From positions 124,001 to 188,000 of the forward strand of contig NZ_VLLA01000013.1 in the NCBI RefSeq assembly GCF_007830635.1: 64,000 nt of DNA. Direction: 5' to 3'. The notes under the pieces were generated by a model that worked only from the letters and a program-made list of their open reading frames with translations, did no database searches and was not told the DNA's origin. This DNA is from Bradyrhizobium huanghuaihaiense (lineage in GTDB: Bacteria > Pseudomonadota > Alphaproteobacteria > Rhizobiales > Xanthobacteraceae). The translations under genes were made by a program, and so were the position numbers. This document shows, piece by piece, positions 15,513 through 25,537 of this stretch (positions within the stretch are counted from its first letter, which is position 1; every line of letters starts with the position of its first letter).

Positions 15513-17744
15513 CTACTTCGTCAGCAGCGCGTACGCCCCGGTCCAGTCCTCCGGCGGTGGATTGAGCTGGAAATCCTTGATCCTCGCCTCGTAGAGATTG
15601 AACAGCTTTTCCAGCGTGTCGGCGTCTTCGCTGCGGCGGCCACGCTCGATCGCGTTCATCGCGCCCTGCCAGTCGCGGTTGCGGTAGCAGCCAAGCATCT
15701 CGATGGTGATGTTGCGCAGGCGCTGGAAGGCGCCCGAATGCATCACGTCCTCACGGCCGGCGATGGCGTAGATCACTTCCGGCTCGGTCTTGCCCTTGAC
15801 CATGATGAAGTCGAGCTCGAGGATCGCGAACTTGTCCTTGGCGGCGAGCGCCGTCCTGGAGCCGACGATGATCGGGAAGCCGTATTCCTTGGTCTGACCT
15901 TCGAGGCGCGAGGCGAGGTTCACGCTGTCGCCGAGCACCGAATAGTTCTTCTTGAGGTCGGAGCCCATGTTGCCGACCACGCCGATGCCGGTGTTGAGGC
16001 CGATGCCGACGTTGAGCGGGATGTAGACATGGCCGCCGTCGGCGGCTTCCTGCTCGCGCTCCTTGTTGACCGCATCGATCTGCTCGAGCATCTGGATCGC
16101 GGCTTCGCAGGCGTTGACCTGGTGCTCGGCATCGTCGAGCGGCGCATTCCAGAACGCCATGATGGCGTCGCCCATGTATTTGTCGATGTAGCCCTTCCGC
16201 TCGATGATGACGTCGGTCAGCGGCGTCAGGAAGCGGTTCATCAGCGCGATCAGCCCCTGCGGATCGTGCTTGTAGCTTTCCGAGATCGTGGTGAAGCCGC
16301 GCACGTCGGAGAACATGATCGTCATCTCGCGCTCCTCGCCGCCGAGCACCAGCTTTTCCGGCGACTGCGCCAGCTGTTCGACCAGCACCGGCGACATGTA
16401 TTGCGCGAACATGCCGCGGATCTGCACGCGCTGGCGCTGCTCGCGCACGAAGCTGCCGAAGATCAGGGTCAGGTAGATCGCGGTGGTCGAGAGCAGCGGA
16501 TAAGTGAAGTCGATGAGCTGGCGGTTCTGCGCGTAGAAGAACCAGGACGTACCGACCAGGATCGCGGCGAACATCGCACCGGCAAGCACCAAGCGGACGG
16601 GGCCGAGATTCGGCGTGAAGATGATGACGAGCAGGCCGATGACCAGCGCAGCGATCAGCTCGATACCGAGCGCATAGTTCGGCTGCGAGATCATCGCGCC
16701 GGTGAGCACGCTCTCCAGCACCTGGGCGTGGATCTCGACACCCGGCATGGCCCGGGATACCGGCGTGGTCTTGATGTCGTTCAGGCCGACCGCGGAGGTG
16801 CCGATCAGCACGAGCTTGCCGGCGATCTTGCTCGGCGACACCGTGTTGTCGAGCACGTCGGCGGCCGAGACGTAGATCGAGGGATCATAGCGGGCGTAGT
16901 GCACCCAGAGCTGGCCGTTCCTGTCGGTCGGGATCTCGACGCCCTTGAGGCGGATGGCCCGCACGCCGGACTTGTCGGTCCGGACCAGCAGCGTCGGCGT
17001 GCTGGTGATCACCCGCAGGATCTCCAGGCTGAGCGAGGGCATGATGTTGCCCTGGGCGCGCATCACCATCGGCACGCGACGGATCAGGCCGTCGCGCTCG
17101 GTCCTGATCGTGAACAGGCCGCGACCGGCGGCGACCTTCTCGATCACGGGCACGTTGCGCAACAGGCCGGGGAACTCGAACAGAAACTTCTCGGCATTCT
17201 CCTCGCCGACCGTCGCCACCCCCGTGAAGGGAAGCGTCTTGTCGATCTCCGACGTGATCACCGACTGTCCGGTCTCGCCCAGCACCACGCGCGAGCGCTT
17301 GATCGCTTCCGAGAGGATCTGGTCGTTGCTCGGCAGCTCGCTCAGCCTGGTGCGGGTGGCGTCGTCCAGATAGCGCATCTGGCCGGCGACCAGATCCGGA
17401 TTGAGCCGGTCGGGCTCCGAAAACACCACGTCGAAGCCGATCGCGACCGCGCCGTTATTGGTGAGGTTGATGATCATGTCCGCGATCCGCGTCCGTGACC
17501 ACGGCCATTGGCCAAACTTGGCGAGACTCTTGTCGTCGATGTCGACGATGGTGACCGGCCGTATCGTCTTGTGGCGCGGATCGATCAGCTGGAACATGTC
17601 GAAGGTGCGCAGCCGCAATTCCTGGATCGGCGGCGGGTCCCAGAGGCGGGCGCCGGCGAACGCGACCAGCAGCGCAAGGCACATCAGCCGCGCAAAGCCG
17701 AGCTTTTGCGCAAACCACCGCCGCAGGATCTTGAGACGTCTCAT
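15513..17744 (-). CDS. CHASE2-domain class III adenylate cyclase
   Basis: 743-residue membrane sensor that makes cAMP. An N-terminal helix (about residues 18-34) leads into a periplasmic CHASE2 domain (PVTIVDIDDKSLAKFGQWPW, AIGFDVVFSEPDR, GKLVLIGTSAVGLND), then three closely spaced helices (about 380-450) and a class III cyclase domain. Both metal-binding aspartates are present (IMFSDVRGFTTIS and YIDKYMGDAIMAF). The lysine in DKYMGD and the aspartate in YSVLGDSVN are the adenine-selecting pair, and VNLASRLE carries the transition-state Asn and Arg. Synthesis of cAMP rather than cGMP is therefore expected. It is downstream of, and in the same direction as, the giant adhesin gene, 122 bases away. 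Confidence 0.94.
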   Translation of the reverse strand: MRRLKILRRWFAQKLGFARLMCLALLVAFAGARLWDPPPIQELRLRTFDMFQLIDPRHKTIRPVTIVDIDDKSLAKFGQWPWSRTRIADMIINLTNNGAVAIGFDVVFSEPDRLNPDLVAGQMRYLDDATRTRLSELPSNDQILSEAIKRSRVVLGETGQSVITSEIDKTLPFTGVATVGEENAEKFLFEFPGLLRNVPVIEKVAAGRGLFTIRTERDGLIRRVPMVMRAQGNIMPSLSLEILRVITSTPTLLVRTDKSGVRAIRLKGVEIPTDRNGQLWVHYARYDPSIYVSAADVLDNTVSPSKIAGKLVLIGTSAVGLNDIKTTPVSRAMPGVEIHAQVLESVLTGAMISQPNYALGIELIAALVIGLLVIIFTPNLGPVRLVLAGAMFAAILVGTSWFFYAQNRQLIDFTYPLLSTTAIYLTLIFGSFVREQRQRVQIRGMFAQYMSPVLVEQLAQSPEKLVLGGEEREMTIMFSDVRGFTTISESYKHDPQGLIALMNRFLTPLTDVIIERKGYIDKYMGDAIMAFWNAPLDDAEHQVNACEAAIQMLEQIDAVNKEREQEAADGGHVYIPLNVGIGLNTGIGVVGNMGSDLKKNYSVLGDSVNLASRLEGQTKEYGFPIIVGSRTALAAKDKFAILELDFIMVKGKTEPEVIYAIAGREDVMHSGAFQRLRNITIEMLGCYRNRDWQGAMNAIERGRRSEDADTLEKLFNLYEARIKDFQLNPPPEDWTGAYALLTK

Positions 17745-17866
17745 GCTGGTCGAGTTTCCCGCAGCTCGCCTTCGGCCGTAACCGGGCCAAGAATACGCAA
17801 TCGGCTATGCCTTTGATACTGGAATCCGCCGCGGACGAGGTGCCGCCACACCATCGCGAATGCCCG

Positions 17867-20800
17867 TCAGGCGTGGTTCGCAACGATGAAATCGCTGGCG
17901 TGCAGGCTGCTCGCGACGAGATTCTTCAGCAGGATCGACTGGTGATCGTCGAGCGTGACCAGCGCGCCACCCGCCTGCTGCGTGATGACGATGTCGCTGA
18001 ACGACTTGATGCCGGCGAACTCGCGCAGGTCGATCTTGTCGTGGCCCAGCTCGAAATCGACGATCGTGCTCTGGACCGGAAGCGTCGAATTCGTGAAGGC
18101 GAACTGGTCCTGTCCGCTGGTCCCGACGAGGGTCGGTCCCGTGGGCGGATCGACGACCAGCGTGCCGCCGTTGCCGTCGCTGACGAAATGGAAGCTGTCG
18201 ATGCTGTAGCTGCCGGCGAACTTGATGTTCGCGGTGCCGGTGCCGTCGCTCAGCGTCAGCACGCCGCCGAGATGGTCGGCGTTTTCGGTGTAGTTCACCC
18301 CGGTCAGGTGCGCGAAGTCGATGTCCTTGAGGTCGAGCAGATCCGAATTGGCGACGGTGCCGTCGCCGGCAAAGCCGTTGATGGTGCCGGTGAAATCGGC
18401 GGCGTGATCGAGCGCGAGCGTGCCGGTGGTTCCGCTGTCGTTGGCAAAGGTCACGTCCTGTGACGAAGCCTCGCTGAGGTTCAGCACGGTGCCGCTCTCG
18501 ATCGTCATGGGCGCGTCGGCGAGCGGATCGTAAACGGTGGTGCCGCCTTGACCGTCGCTCTGAAGGTGCCAGTTCACGTCCCTGCCGAGGAACGACAGGG
18601 TGACGGTGGTCGTGCCGTTGTAGAAGTCGACCGTGGTGATGTTCGAATCCGAATTGTAGTCGGCCTGCGCCGACATGGTCGACGTCCAGGCGAGGTCCTT
18701 CAGGTCGATCAGATTGTTGGAGGAGAGCGGGGCTCCGGCCGGAGACCCCGAGATCAGCCCGTGGAAATCCTTGGAATCGTCCAGGATCAGGGTGCCGAGC
18801 CCGTTGTCGTAATAGACGGTGATGCCCGAGAACTCTCCGTTGACCAGCGTGCCCGAAACCGAGCCCTCGATCTCGACGACGGCCTTGTTGGAGATCTCGA
18901 TCGCGCCGGTGCCGGTGACATTGCCCTTGATGTCGATGTTCGACACGTCGTTGCCGGAGAACGGGCCGGCCTCGATCAGGCCGTCGAGAACGACCGCGCC
19001 GTTCACGGTGAACACGGTGCCGGGCTCGGTCAGCAGCGTCACGCCGGAAGCGACGGTGAGGTCGTGGATCGTGACGTTGGTCGCGCTGTCGACGGTGATA
19101 GGTTCGCCCCCGGCGAGCAGCTTCACGTCGTAGCTGGCCGCCGGCACGCCCAGGCTCCAGTTCGACGCCGTGTTCCAGTCGCCGCCGGCAGGATTGGTCC
19201 ATTCATCGACCGGAGCGATCTCGACGATGGTGCCCCCGGCGCCGTCGCTGCTGGTGGTGAAATGCGTGTCGCTGTAGTTGCCGATCAGCTTGAGCGAGAT
19301 GCTGTGGCCGTGCGTGTCGCTCACGACGAGATTGCCGGTCAGGGAGTCGTAGACGGCCGTGGTCCCGCTGTCCCAGGTGATGGTCGACAGGTCGATCTTC
19401 TCGTTGACGGCGAAGCCGGCGATCGAACCGCCGAAGGTTGTCGTGTCGATCTCGAGCTCGGCACCGGCGCCGGAGAAGGTGATGGTCTGCGCCACCGCGT
19501 TCTTGATCTCGAGCGTCGCGCCGGCGTCGATCGTGACCGAGCCGGAGCCGGACAGCGAGCCGAACAGCGTCAGAGTGCCGGTATGGACCTCGATGGAGTG
19601 GTTGTTGGTGATGGTGCCCGTGATCGACGCCGTGCCCCAGCTCTCGATCTCGTTCGAATTGGTGATGCCCGGCCCGGCCACAGAAATCCAGGCGCCGTTG
19701 AGCAGATCGATTTCGCCGGCGTTGACGATCGAGGAGACGTTGCCGAAGACGCTCGTTCCGGACACCGTCCAGATGCCAGTCGCCAGGTTGTTGAAGGTCG
19801 CGCTGTCGACAGAGATGTTGCCGTTGATGTGGCCGGTGTTGTTGATGGTGGTGATGGCACCACCGGTCTCGACGATCGCATAGGTCGCAGAGGTCACGCT
19901 CGCGGCGGCGGCCGGCCCGATCGTGCCGGAATTGTCGATCGTCGCAGAACCGGTGGCGTTTTCCTGGATGAAGATCGCGGCATGGCCGGCCGCACCCACG
20001 ACCGAGCCGCTGTTGGTGATATGCGTCGAGCCGGTCGCGACCGGATCGCCCGCCGCATCCGCGTCGTTCTGCGTGACCCTGATGCCAACAGAACTCGTGC
20101 CGGTGATGCTGCCGTGATTGACGATGGTGACATCGCCCGCGCCCGCCGCCAAGGCCGACAGGCCGACGGCGCCGCTGGCGGAGCCATTGTTGGTGACGGT
20201 CACGTCGCCGCCGCCGTGATCGAAGGCGGCGATCGCGGTACCTGCGGCGGTGATCTGCGAGGTCGCGCCGGTCGTGACGGTGACGTCGCCGACGCCCCAG
20301 GTGAACGCCTCGATGCCGTAGCCGGCATCCGCGGTGATCGTCGCATCGCTGGTGACGATGACGTCGCCATGGACCGCGCCCGAGAAGGTCCCGTTGCCGC
20401 CGGGCTTGTAACCGGCGATGATCGCGCCCGGCGTGGTCAGGTCGTTGTTCAGCGCGGAGCCGGAATGGATCGTGCCGTGCGCCTCGACGGAGATCGTGCT
20501 GCCGACATCGTCGTCGATCGCGACGGCGTAGTTGACCGCCACGACGCCGGAGCTGCCCGAGGTGACGTGATCGCCCGCCGCCAGGGTGACGCTGATGTCG
20601 CCCTGGTCGACGCTGTAGGCGAGAATGCCGTAGCTGGTCGTGCCGGTCACTGAGGCGTTGGCGCCGAGCGTGACGGCGATGTTGCCGGTGCCGCCGCTGA
20701 GCGTCTGGGCGAGGATACCCATCTCGGCACCGACGATGGTGGTGCCGGCAGCGTCGTTCACCGTGACGTCGCCGTTCCCGTAATTATAGGCGTGGATGCC

Positions 20801-23800
20801 GTAGCCCGCGGCGGCGGTGATGTTGGCATGGTTGTTGACGACAACCGAACCGTTGACGGCGGTGGTGGCGCTGGCGCCGTTGGTGGCGCCGGTGTAGCCG
20901 GTCTGGATGCCGGCCGGGGCATTGCCGCTCAGGTTCGGGCTGCTGCCGGAATTGATCGTGCCGTAGGCGTTGACCGTGATGGTGCTGCCGGCCGCTGCAT
21001 CGATCGAGGTCGCACGGTTGACCGCGACGATGCCGGAGCTGCCCGAGGTGAGAACGCTGCCGGCCTCGGTCGTGACGGTCTGGTTGCCGGTGCCATAGCT
21101 GCGCGACCGGATGCCGTAGGTCGAGCTGCCGGTGATGGTCCCGCCGACGTCGATGGTGATGTCGCCACTGCCCTGGGTGAGGGCATCGATGCCGTAGGCA
21201 CCGCCGACGGCGCCGCCGAGCTGGGTGATCGAGATGTCGCCGGCATTGCCGGCATTCGAATTCTCGACGAGGACGCCGGCCGAATCGGCCCCGGTGCCGG
21301 TCGCCTTGCCGGTGACATCGTTGACCGTGATGTTGCCGGCACCGGTCGACCCGTCGCTCAGCCAGATGCCGTGGCCGGCGGAGCCGGTGATGTCGCCGGT
21401 GGCGGTCAGCGAGACGTCGCCGGCGCCGTTCTGGGTGACGTCGATGCCGTTGCTCGCGCCCGTGAGCTTGCCGCTCAGTGCGAGCGCGACGCCGGCATGC
21501 GTCCCCTTAGACACGGAGAAGTCGAGCGCGTCGCCGGCCGACGTCGCGATGTCGGCATCGCCGGTGACGGTGAATGTGCCGTCGGCCGCCGCCGCGCCCG
21601 CGATGGTCCCGGTGAAATGCTGGCCGGCGATCTTGTCGAGTTGCAGCGTGCCGGTGCCGCCGGCGAATGTGACAGTCTGCGCATCGGCGCCGCCGAGCTC
21701 GAGCGTCGCGCCGTCGTCGATGATCAGCGTGCCGGCGCCGGTGATGCCGCCGGCGAGGTTGAGCGTGCCGGCCTGAACTTCGATGGTGCCGCCGATGTTG
21801 GTGACGGCAGCCGTGATCGTGTTGGAGCCCGAGACGCTGTAGAGATTGCCGGCATTGCTCAGGCTGCCGCCGTTGATCGACACGTCGGTCAGATACAGCT
21901 TCGATGTACCGTCAACCGAGATCGTCCCGCCGGTATTGGTGACGGTGGCCGCCGTCAGCTTCAGCATGCCGCCGGTCACCGCCTCGATCAGGCCGTGATT
22001 GGTGATGGCGTGGATCGTGGCCGGATCGATCGTCAGCGTGCCGCCGGTGACGGTGATCGCTCCGGTGCCGGCAATGGTGATGCCGGCATTGTCGATGGCG
22101 CTCGTGCCGGTCGATTCCAGCGTGCCGGAGACGGTGAGCGTACCACCGGTCAGGCTCGCACCGTTCAACGTCAGCTTCCTGCTTGCATCGACATTGACGG
22201 TGCCGTGATTGGCGATCTCGGTGCCCGCAACGGTCGCGTTGCCGAACGTCAGCGTGACGTCGCTCTCGACCGTGACCGTGCTGATGCTGACCGTCGCCCC
22301 GCCGTCGATGCGGCTGGCGCCGGTGACGTCGATCGTGCCCGCACCCTTGATCGCGCCGCCGCTGATCGTGGCGTCGTCCAGCGTCAGCGCGGCATTGCCG
22401 TCGATGACGACGTTGCCGCTCGAATTGTCGACCGTCGAGCCCAGATCGATCGCCAGCGCGCCGCCGGCGAGCACTTCGATGATGCCGGCATTGGTGACGG
22501 TCTCGCCGCTCAGCGCATTGCCGGTACCGCTGACGTTGAAGAGGGCATTGTTGTTCAGGATGCCGCCGCTCAGGACGGCGTCGCCGGTGAGATCGATCTC
22601 ACCATCGCTGGTGATCGTGCCGGCCCCGCTGAGACCGGTGTTGAAGATAGGACCGCCCTCACCCTCGCCGTTGCCGTTGCCGATAACAACGCCGGGTCCA
22701 CCAATCGTCGCGTTGTTGACGACCAGCCTGCCGGAGGCGTCGATGGTGATCTGGCCGGCGTTGGTGACGCTGGTGCCCTGATGGATCGTCAGCCAGCCAT
22801 TTGCCAGCACCTCGATCACACCGCTCGACGCGTTATCGACGGTCTCGCCTGAGAACTCGGCGGTGCCCTTGACGTTGACCGTGCCGGAATTGCTCAGCGT
22901 GCCGTTCTCGATCAGGCTGACGCCGTCGAGCTCCAGCGTGCCGAGAATGGTGACGGTGCCGCCGTCGACCGTCGTGCCATCGACGATCAGCGTCGCACCG
23001 GCATCGGTCTTCAGCGTGCCCCCGGCATTGTGGATCTCGGCGCGCGTCTTCAGCGTGCCGCCGAACAGTTCGAGCGTGCCCGAATTGGTGATCGTGGTAC
23101 CGACGGCGAAATCGCCGCCGGCCTTGAGCGTCAGGTGCCCGGCATTGGTCAATACGCTGGTGTCCAGGATCTCGGCCAGGCCGCCGACCGACGCCGTGCC
23201 GGTCGCGGCGTTGGTGAAGATCGAGTCCGCGCGCATGTCGAGCGAGCCGGCGATGGTCAGCGAGCTCTTGTTGATCAGCTGCGGCGGCGGACCGCCGAAA
23301 TCGTTCATCGTGACCGACTTGGCATAGGCCGGCGCGTCGATCGTGGCCGGGAAAGACGGCGTCAGGCCATGCAATTGATCGGTGATGACGATGACGTCAT
23401 CGTCGATGGTCGGAACGGTGCCGGTCGCCCAGTTCGCGGCATCTTTCCAGAAGCCGCCCGAGGGCGCGCCGGGCTTCTCGGTCGCGATCCACACCACGGC
23501 GGGCGCATCGGTCCCGGTGATCGTGACGGTGATGGTCTGTTGCGCGGTCCCGCCATGCGTGTCCTTGACCGTCACGGTGTAGACCAGCGTCAGCACCTCG
23601 CCCTTCGGAATGAAGTCGGCGAGGTAGACCGGAAGGTCGGCCAGCGACCAGTTGATGGTGCCGGTGCCATCGCCGGTGCTGTCGCCCCCCGACGCGATGG
23701 CAACCGACATCGCGCTCTGGAACGCCGCGAGCGGGCCCGGCGGAACGGTGCTGCCGTCCGGCAGCGTCGCACTGGTCAGCGCCACCGACACGGTATGGGT

Positions 23801-25537
23801 GTCGGTCAGATCGACGTCGGCGAAGTTCAGCGTACCCGAGGTCGCCTCGTCGCTGACGAGCGGGCCGCCCGGCACGCTGGTGCCGCCTTCGAAGGTGATG
23901 GTCGGAACGCTGCTGGTGATCACCGGCTTGTCGTTGGTGCCCGTGATCGTGATGGTGATCGGGATGAACTTGGATTCGGGGGCGACCTGGAAATTGGTGT
24001 CGACGCGGACCATGTAGGTCAGCGTCAGCGTTTCGCCGGCCGCGAGGAAATCGAACACGTTGTCGGGGATCGTATAGGTCCAGACCGCCGAGCCGTTGTT
24101 GTTGTTGCCGCCGTCGGGGGCCACGCTGATCTGGATCAGCGTCGCCGCGATGTCCTGCTTCTGAAGAGCGCTGAGCGAGCCGGTGACGTCCTGCTGGCCG
24201 GCGTTCTTGTAGACGTAGTTCGGCGCCTCGGCGAGGCTTATGCTCACCGTCGGCCGGTCGCCGAGATTCTGATCGACGAAGGTGATCCGGCCGGAGATCG
24301 TATCGGAATGCGTGGTGTCGCCGGTGGTGTCCGCGCGCTCGCTCAGCGAGAACGCCGTCTTCACATTGCCGCCGAGATCGAGGCTCTGCACCAGCGGCTG
24401 GCCGGGCATACGCGTGGCGCTCGACGTGGAATTGCCGGGCCCTTCCGATTCTCCCCGATTGAGGTTCGTGAAGGTCGCGATCACGACGGCACCCGACGCC
24501 GACTTGAGCACCAGATCCTGGGTGGTCGGCGTGATCGTGTCGGTGAAGTTCGTGGTCAGCTTGGTGTTGCTGTTGTTGTCGGTGAACTTCAGCGTGAACA
24601 CGTCGGTGATCAGCTTCTGCACGTCCGGCGACATCAGCGCGTTGCTGATCGAGACGTTGCCGCCGCTGATCTGGATCATCTGGCCGGCCTGGTTGACCGT
24701 CGCGATCGGCAGCAGCGTGATCTTGTCGAACAGGATGTAGGAGCCCGTGGTGCCGTTCGGCTCGACCAGCACCTGGAAGCTCGCCTGCGGCTGCGGATCG
24801 CCGCCGCCGGCGGGAATGACGAAGTTGATCTGGGTCAGCACCGCGGTGCCGCGGATGCCCATGGTCGCGACCGGCGTGTCGACCTTCATGTCGCCGTGCT
24901 TGGCGGTTTCGCCGGCGACAAAGGTGATGGTGCCTGCGACCAGGCTCAGCAGCGAGGAGTTGTTCGACCCGTTGGGGTCGTAGACCATCTCGTTCAGCAC
25001 CATCCGCGCATTGGAGGACAGGCCGAACACGGTGCCGTCGATGAAGGTGATGCCGAGCGTCGAATCCGCGCCGGTCGACACCACGTCGCCCTTCTCGACA
25101 TTGTCGCCGTTGTTGAGGATGACCGAAACGCCGTTGCGGATCGCGGTCGCGCTGCCGGAGAGCTTGGTGACGTGGCCGATGACCTGGGCCGCGGCAATGC
25201 CCGGCGCGGCCTGGGCAACCTGAATGTGGCCCGTCAGCGCGTTGACGACGTCGCCGGTGAGGTGGGCGCCATCGGACGAGGCGAGTGCGGCACGCTTCTC
25301 GCCCCTAAAATAATCGTGAACGACGAAGTCGCGCCCCTCATGGGACAGCACGAGGTCGAGACCCGCGCGCTTGAACTCGCCGTTGAAGATCAGATTCGGG
25401 TCGGGAACAACGACAGCCCCATCCGGCACGTGACCGTGCGCCTTGGCGGTAAAGGAATCGACATGAACATAGGCGGGCGAGTGGGAACCTTCGCCGTTCA
25501 AGGGAATCGCGGCGTCAAATTTGCCAGCGTAGTTCAA
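17867..25537 (-). CDS. Giant FecR/VCBS/beta-helix surface protein with type I secretion C-terminus (adhesin-like)
   Basis: 2556 residues, probably exported to the cell surface. Order: N-terminal region (1-115); FecR-like domain (about 120-235: VIGHVTKLSGSATAIRNGV, LNNGDNVEKGDVV, DTPVATMGIRGTAV); VCBS/cadherin-like repeats (about 400-690: ITITGTNDKPV, ITVTITGTDAP); two modules opening with WKDAANWATGTVP and WNTASNWSLGVP; a long beta-helix-type body of T/N/G-rich repeats; and a serralysin-type end (VGTSGQDQFAF, VDFELGHDKIDLREF, SLHASDFIV) typical of type I secretion targets. There is no classical signal peptide. The start is TTG at 25537: an in-frame stop lies at 25556-25558, and the first in-frame ATG is only at residue 179, inside the FecR domain. 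A LapG-like protease gene is divergent. An RTX-type large adhesin is the best reading; its ligand cannot be read. Confidence 0.9.
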   Translation of the reverse strand: MNYAGKFDAAIPLNGEGSHSPAYVHVDSFTAKAHGHVPDGAVVVPDPNLIFNGEFKRAGLDLVLSHEGRDFVVHDYFRGEKRAALASSDGAHLTGDVVNALTGHIQVAQAAPGIAAAQVIGHVTKLSGSATAIRNGVSVILNNGDNVEKGDVVSTGADSTLGITFIDGTVFGLSSNARMVLNEMVYDPNGSNNSSLLSLVAGTITFVAGETAKHGDMKVDTPVATMGIRGTAVLTQINFVIPAGGGDPQPQASFQVLVEPNGTTGSYILFDKITLLPIATVNQAGQMIQISGGNVSISNALMSPDVQKLITDVFTLKFTDNNSNTKLTTNFTDTITPTTQDLVLKSASGAVVIATFTNLNRGESEGPGNSTSSATRMPGQPLVQSLDLGGNVKTAFSLSERADTTGDTTHSDTISGRITFVDQNLGDRPTVSISLAEAPNYVYKNAGQQDVTGSLSALQKQDIAATLIQISVAPDGGNNNNGSAVWTYTIPDNVFDFLAAGETLTLTYMVRVDTNFQVAPESKFIPITITITGTNDKPVITSSVPTITFEGGTSVPGGPLVSDEATSGTLNFADVDLTDTHTVSVALTSATLPDGSTVPPGPLAAFQSAMSVAIASGGDSTGDGTGTINWSLADLPVYLADFIPKGEVLTLVYTVTVKDTHGGTAQQTITVTITGTDAPAVVWIATEKPGAPSGGFWKDAANWATGTVPTIDDDVIVITDQLHGLTPSFPATIDAPAYAKSVTMNDFGGPPPQLINKSSLTIAGSLDMRADSIFTNAATGTASVGGLAEILDTSVLTNAGHLTLKAGGDFAVGTTITNSGTLELFGGTLKTRAEIHNAGGTLKTDAGATLIVDGTTVDGGTVTILGTLELDGVSLIENGTLSNSGTVNVKGTAEFSGETVDNASSGVIEVLANGWLTIHQGTSVTNAGQITIDASGRLVVNNATIGGPGVVIGNGNGEGEGGPIFNTGLSGAGTITSDGEIDLTGDAVLSGGILNNNALFNVSGTGNALSGETVTNAGIIEVLAGGALAIDLGSTVDNSSGNVVIDGNAALTLDDATISGGAIKGAGTIDVTGASRIDGGATVSISTVTVESDVTLTFGNATVAGTEIANHGTVNVDASRKLTLNGASLTGGTLTVSGTLESTGTSAIDNAGITIAGTGAITVTGGTLTIDPATIHAITNHGLIEAVTGGMLKLTAATVTNTGGTISVDGTSKLYLTDVSINGGSLSNAGNLYSVSGSNTITAAVTNIGGTIEVQAGTLNLAGGITGAGTLIIDDGATLELGGADAQTVTFAGGTGTLQLDKIAGQHFTGTIAGAAAADGTFTVTGDADIATSAGDALDFSVSKGTHAGVALALSGKLTGASNGIDVTQNGAGDVSLTATGDITGSAGHGIWLSDGSTGAGNITVNDVTGKATGTGADSAGVLVENSNAGNAGDISITQLGGAVGGAYGIDALTQGSGDITIDVGGTITGSSTYGIRSRSYGTGNQTVTTEAGSVLTSGSSGIVAVNRATSIDAAAGSTITVNAYGTINSGSSPNLSGNAPAGIQTGYTGATNGASATTAVNGSVVVNNHANITAAAGYGIHAYNYGNGDVTVNDAAGTTIVGAEMGILAQTLSGGTGNIAVTLGANASVTGTTSYGILAYSVDQGDISVTLAAGDHVTSGSSGVVAVNYAVAIDDDVGSTISVEAHGTIHSGSALNNDLTTPGAIIAGYKPGGNGTFSGAVHGDVIVTSDATITADAGYGIEAFTWGVGDVTVTTGATSQITAAGTAIAAFDHGGGDVTVTNNGSASGAVGLSALAAGAGDVTIVNHGSITGTSSVGIRVTQNDADAAGDPVATGSTHITNSGSVVGAAGHAAIFIQENATGSATIDNSGTIGPAAAASVTSATYAIVETGGAITTINNTGHINGNISVDSATFNNLATGIWTVSGTSVFGNVSSIVNAGEIDLLNGAWISVAGPGITNSNEIESWGTASITGTITNNHSIEVHTGTLTLFGSLSGSGSVTIDAGATLEIKNAVAQTITFSGAGAELEIDTTTFGGSIAGFAVNEKIDLSTITWDSGTTAVYDSLTGNLVVSDTHGHSISLKLIGNYSDTHFTTSSDGAGGTIVEIAPVDEWTNPAGGDWNTASNWSLGVPAASYDVKLLAGGEPITVDSATNVTIHDLTVASGVTLLTEPGTVFTVNGAVVLDGLIEAGPFSGNDVSNIDIKGNVTGTGAIEISNKAVVEIEGSVSGTLVNGEFSGITVYYDNGLGTLILDDSKDFHGLISGSPAGAPLSSNNLIDLKDLAWTSTMSAQADYNSDSNITTVDFYNGTTTVTLSFLGRDVNWHLQSDGQGGTTVYDPLADAPMTIESGTVLNLSEASSQDVTFANDSGTTGTLALDHAADFTGTINGFAGDGTVANSDLLDLKDIDFAHLTGVNYTENADHLGGVLTLSDGTGTANIKFAGSYSIDSFHFVSDGNGGTLVVDPPTGPTLVGTSGQDQFAFTNSTLPVQSTIVDFELGHDKIDLREFAGIKSFSDIVITQQAGGALVTLDDHQSILLKNLVASSLHASDFIVANHA
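20220..21130 (-). repeat. Internal tandem duplication in the giant protein gene
   Basis: Two protein units of about 160 residues follow each other with a period of about 487 bases: one at roughly 20707-21130 (YGIRSRS, LTSGSSGIVAVN, ITAAAGYGIHAYNYGNGDVT) and one at roughly 20220-20645 (YGILAYS, VTSGSSGVVAVN, ITADAGYGIEAFTWGVGDVT). It shows how the beta-helix body grew. Confidence 0.75.

Noticed and set aside
24034..24046. LAAG (residues 498-501 of the giant protein) as the LapG cleavage site
   Set aside because: LapG sites are TAAG, PAAG or AAAG-like and follow the retention domain closely; this one is in a VCBS-type strand (FLAAGETLTLTY) where the motif is common for structural reasons.
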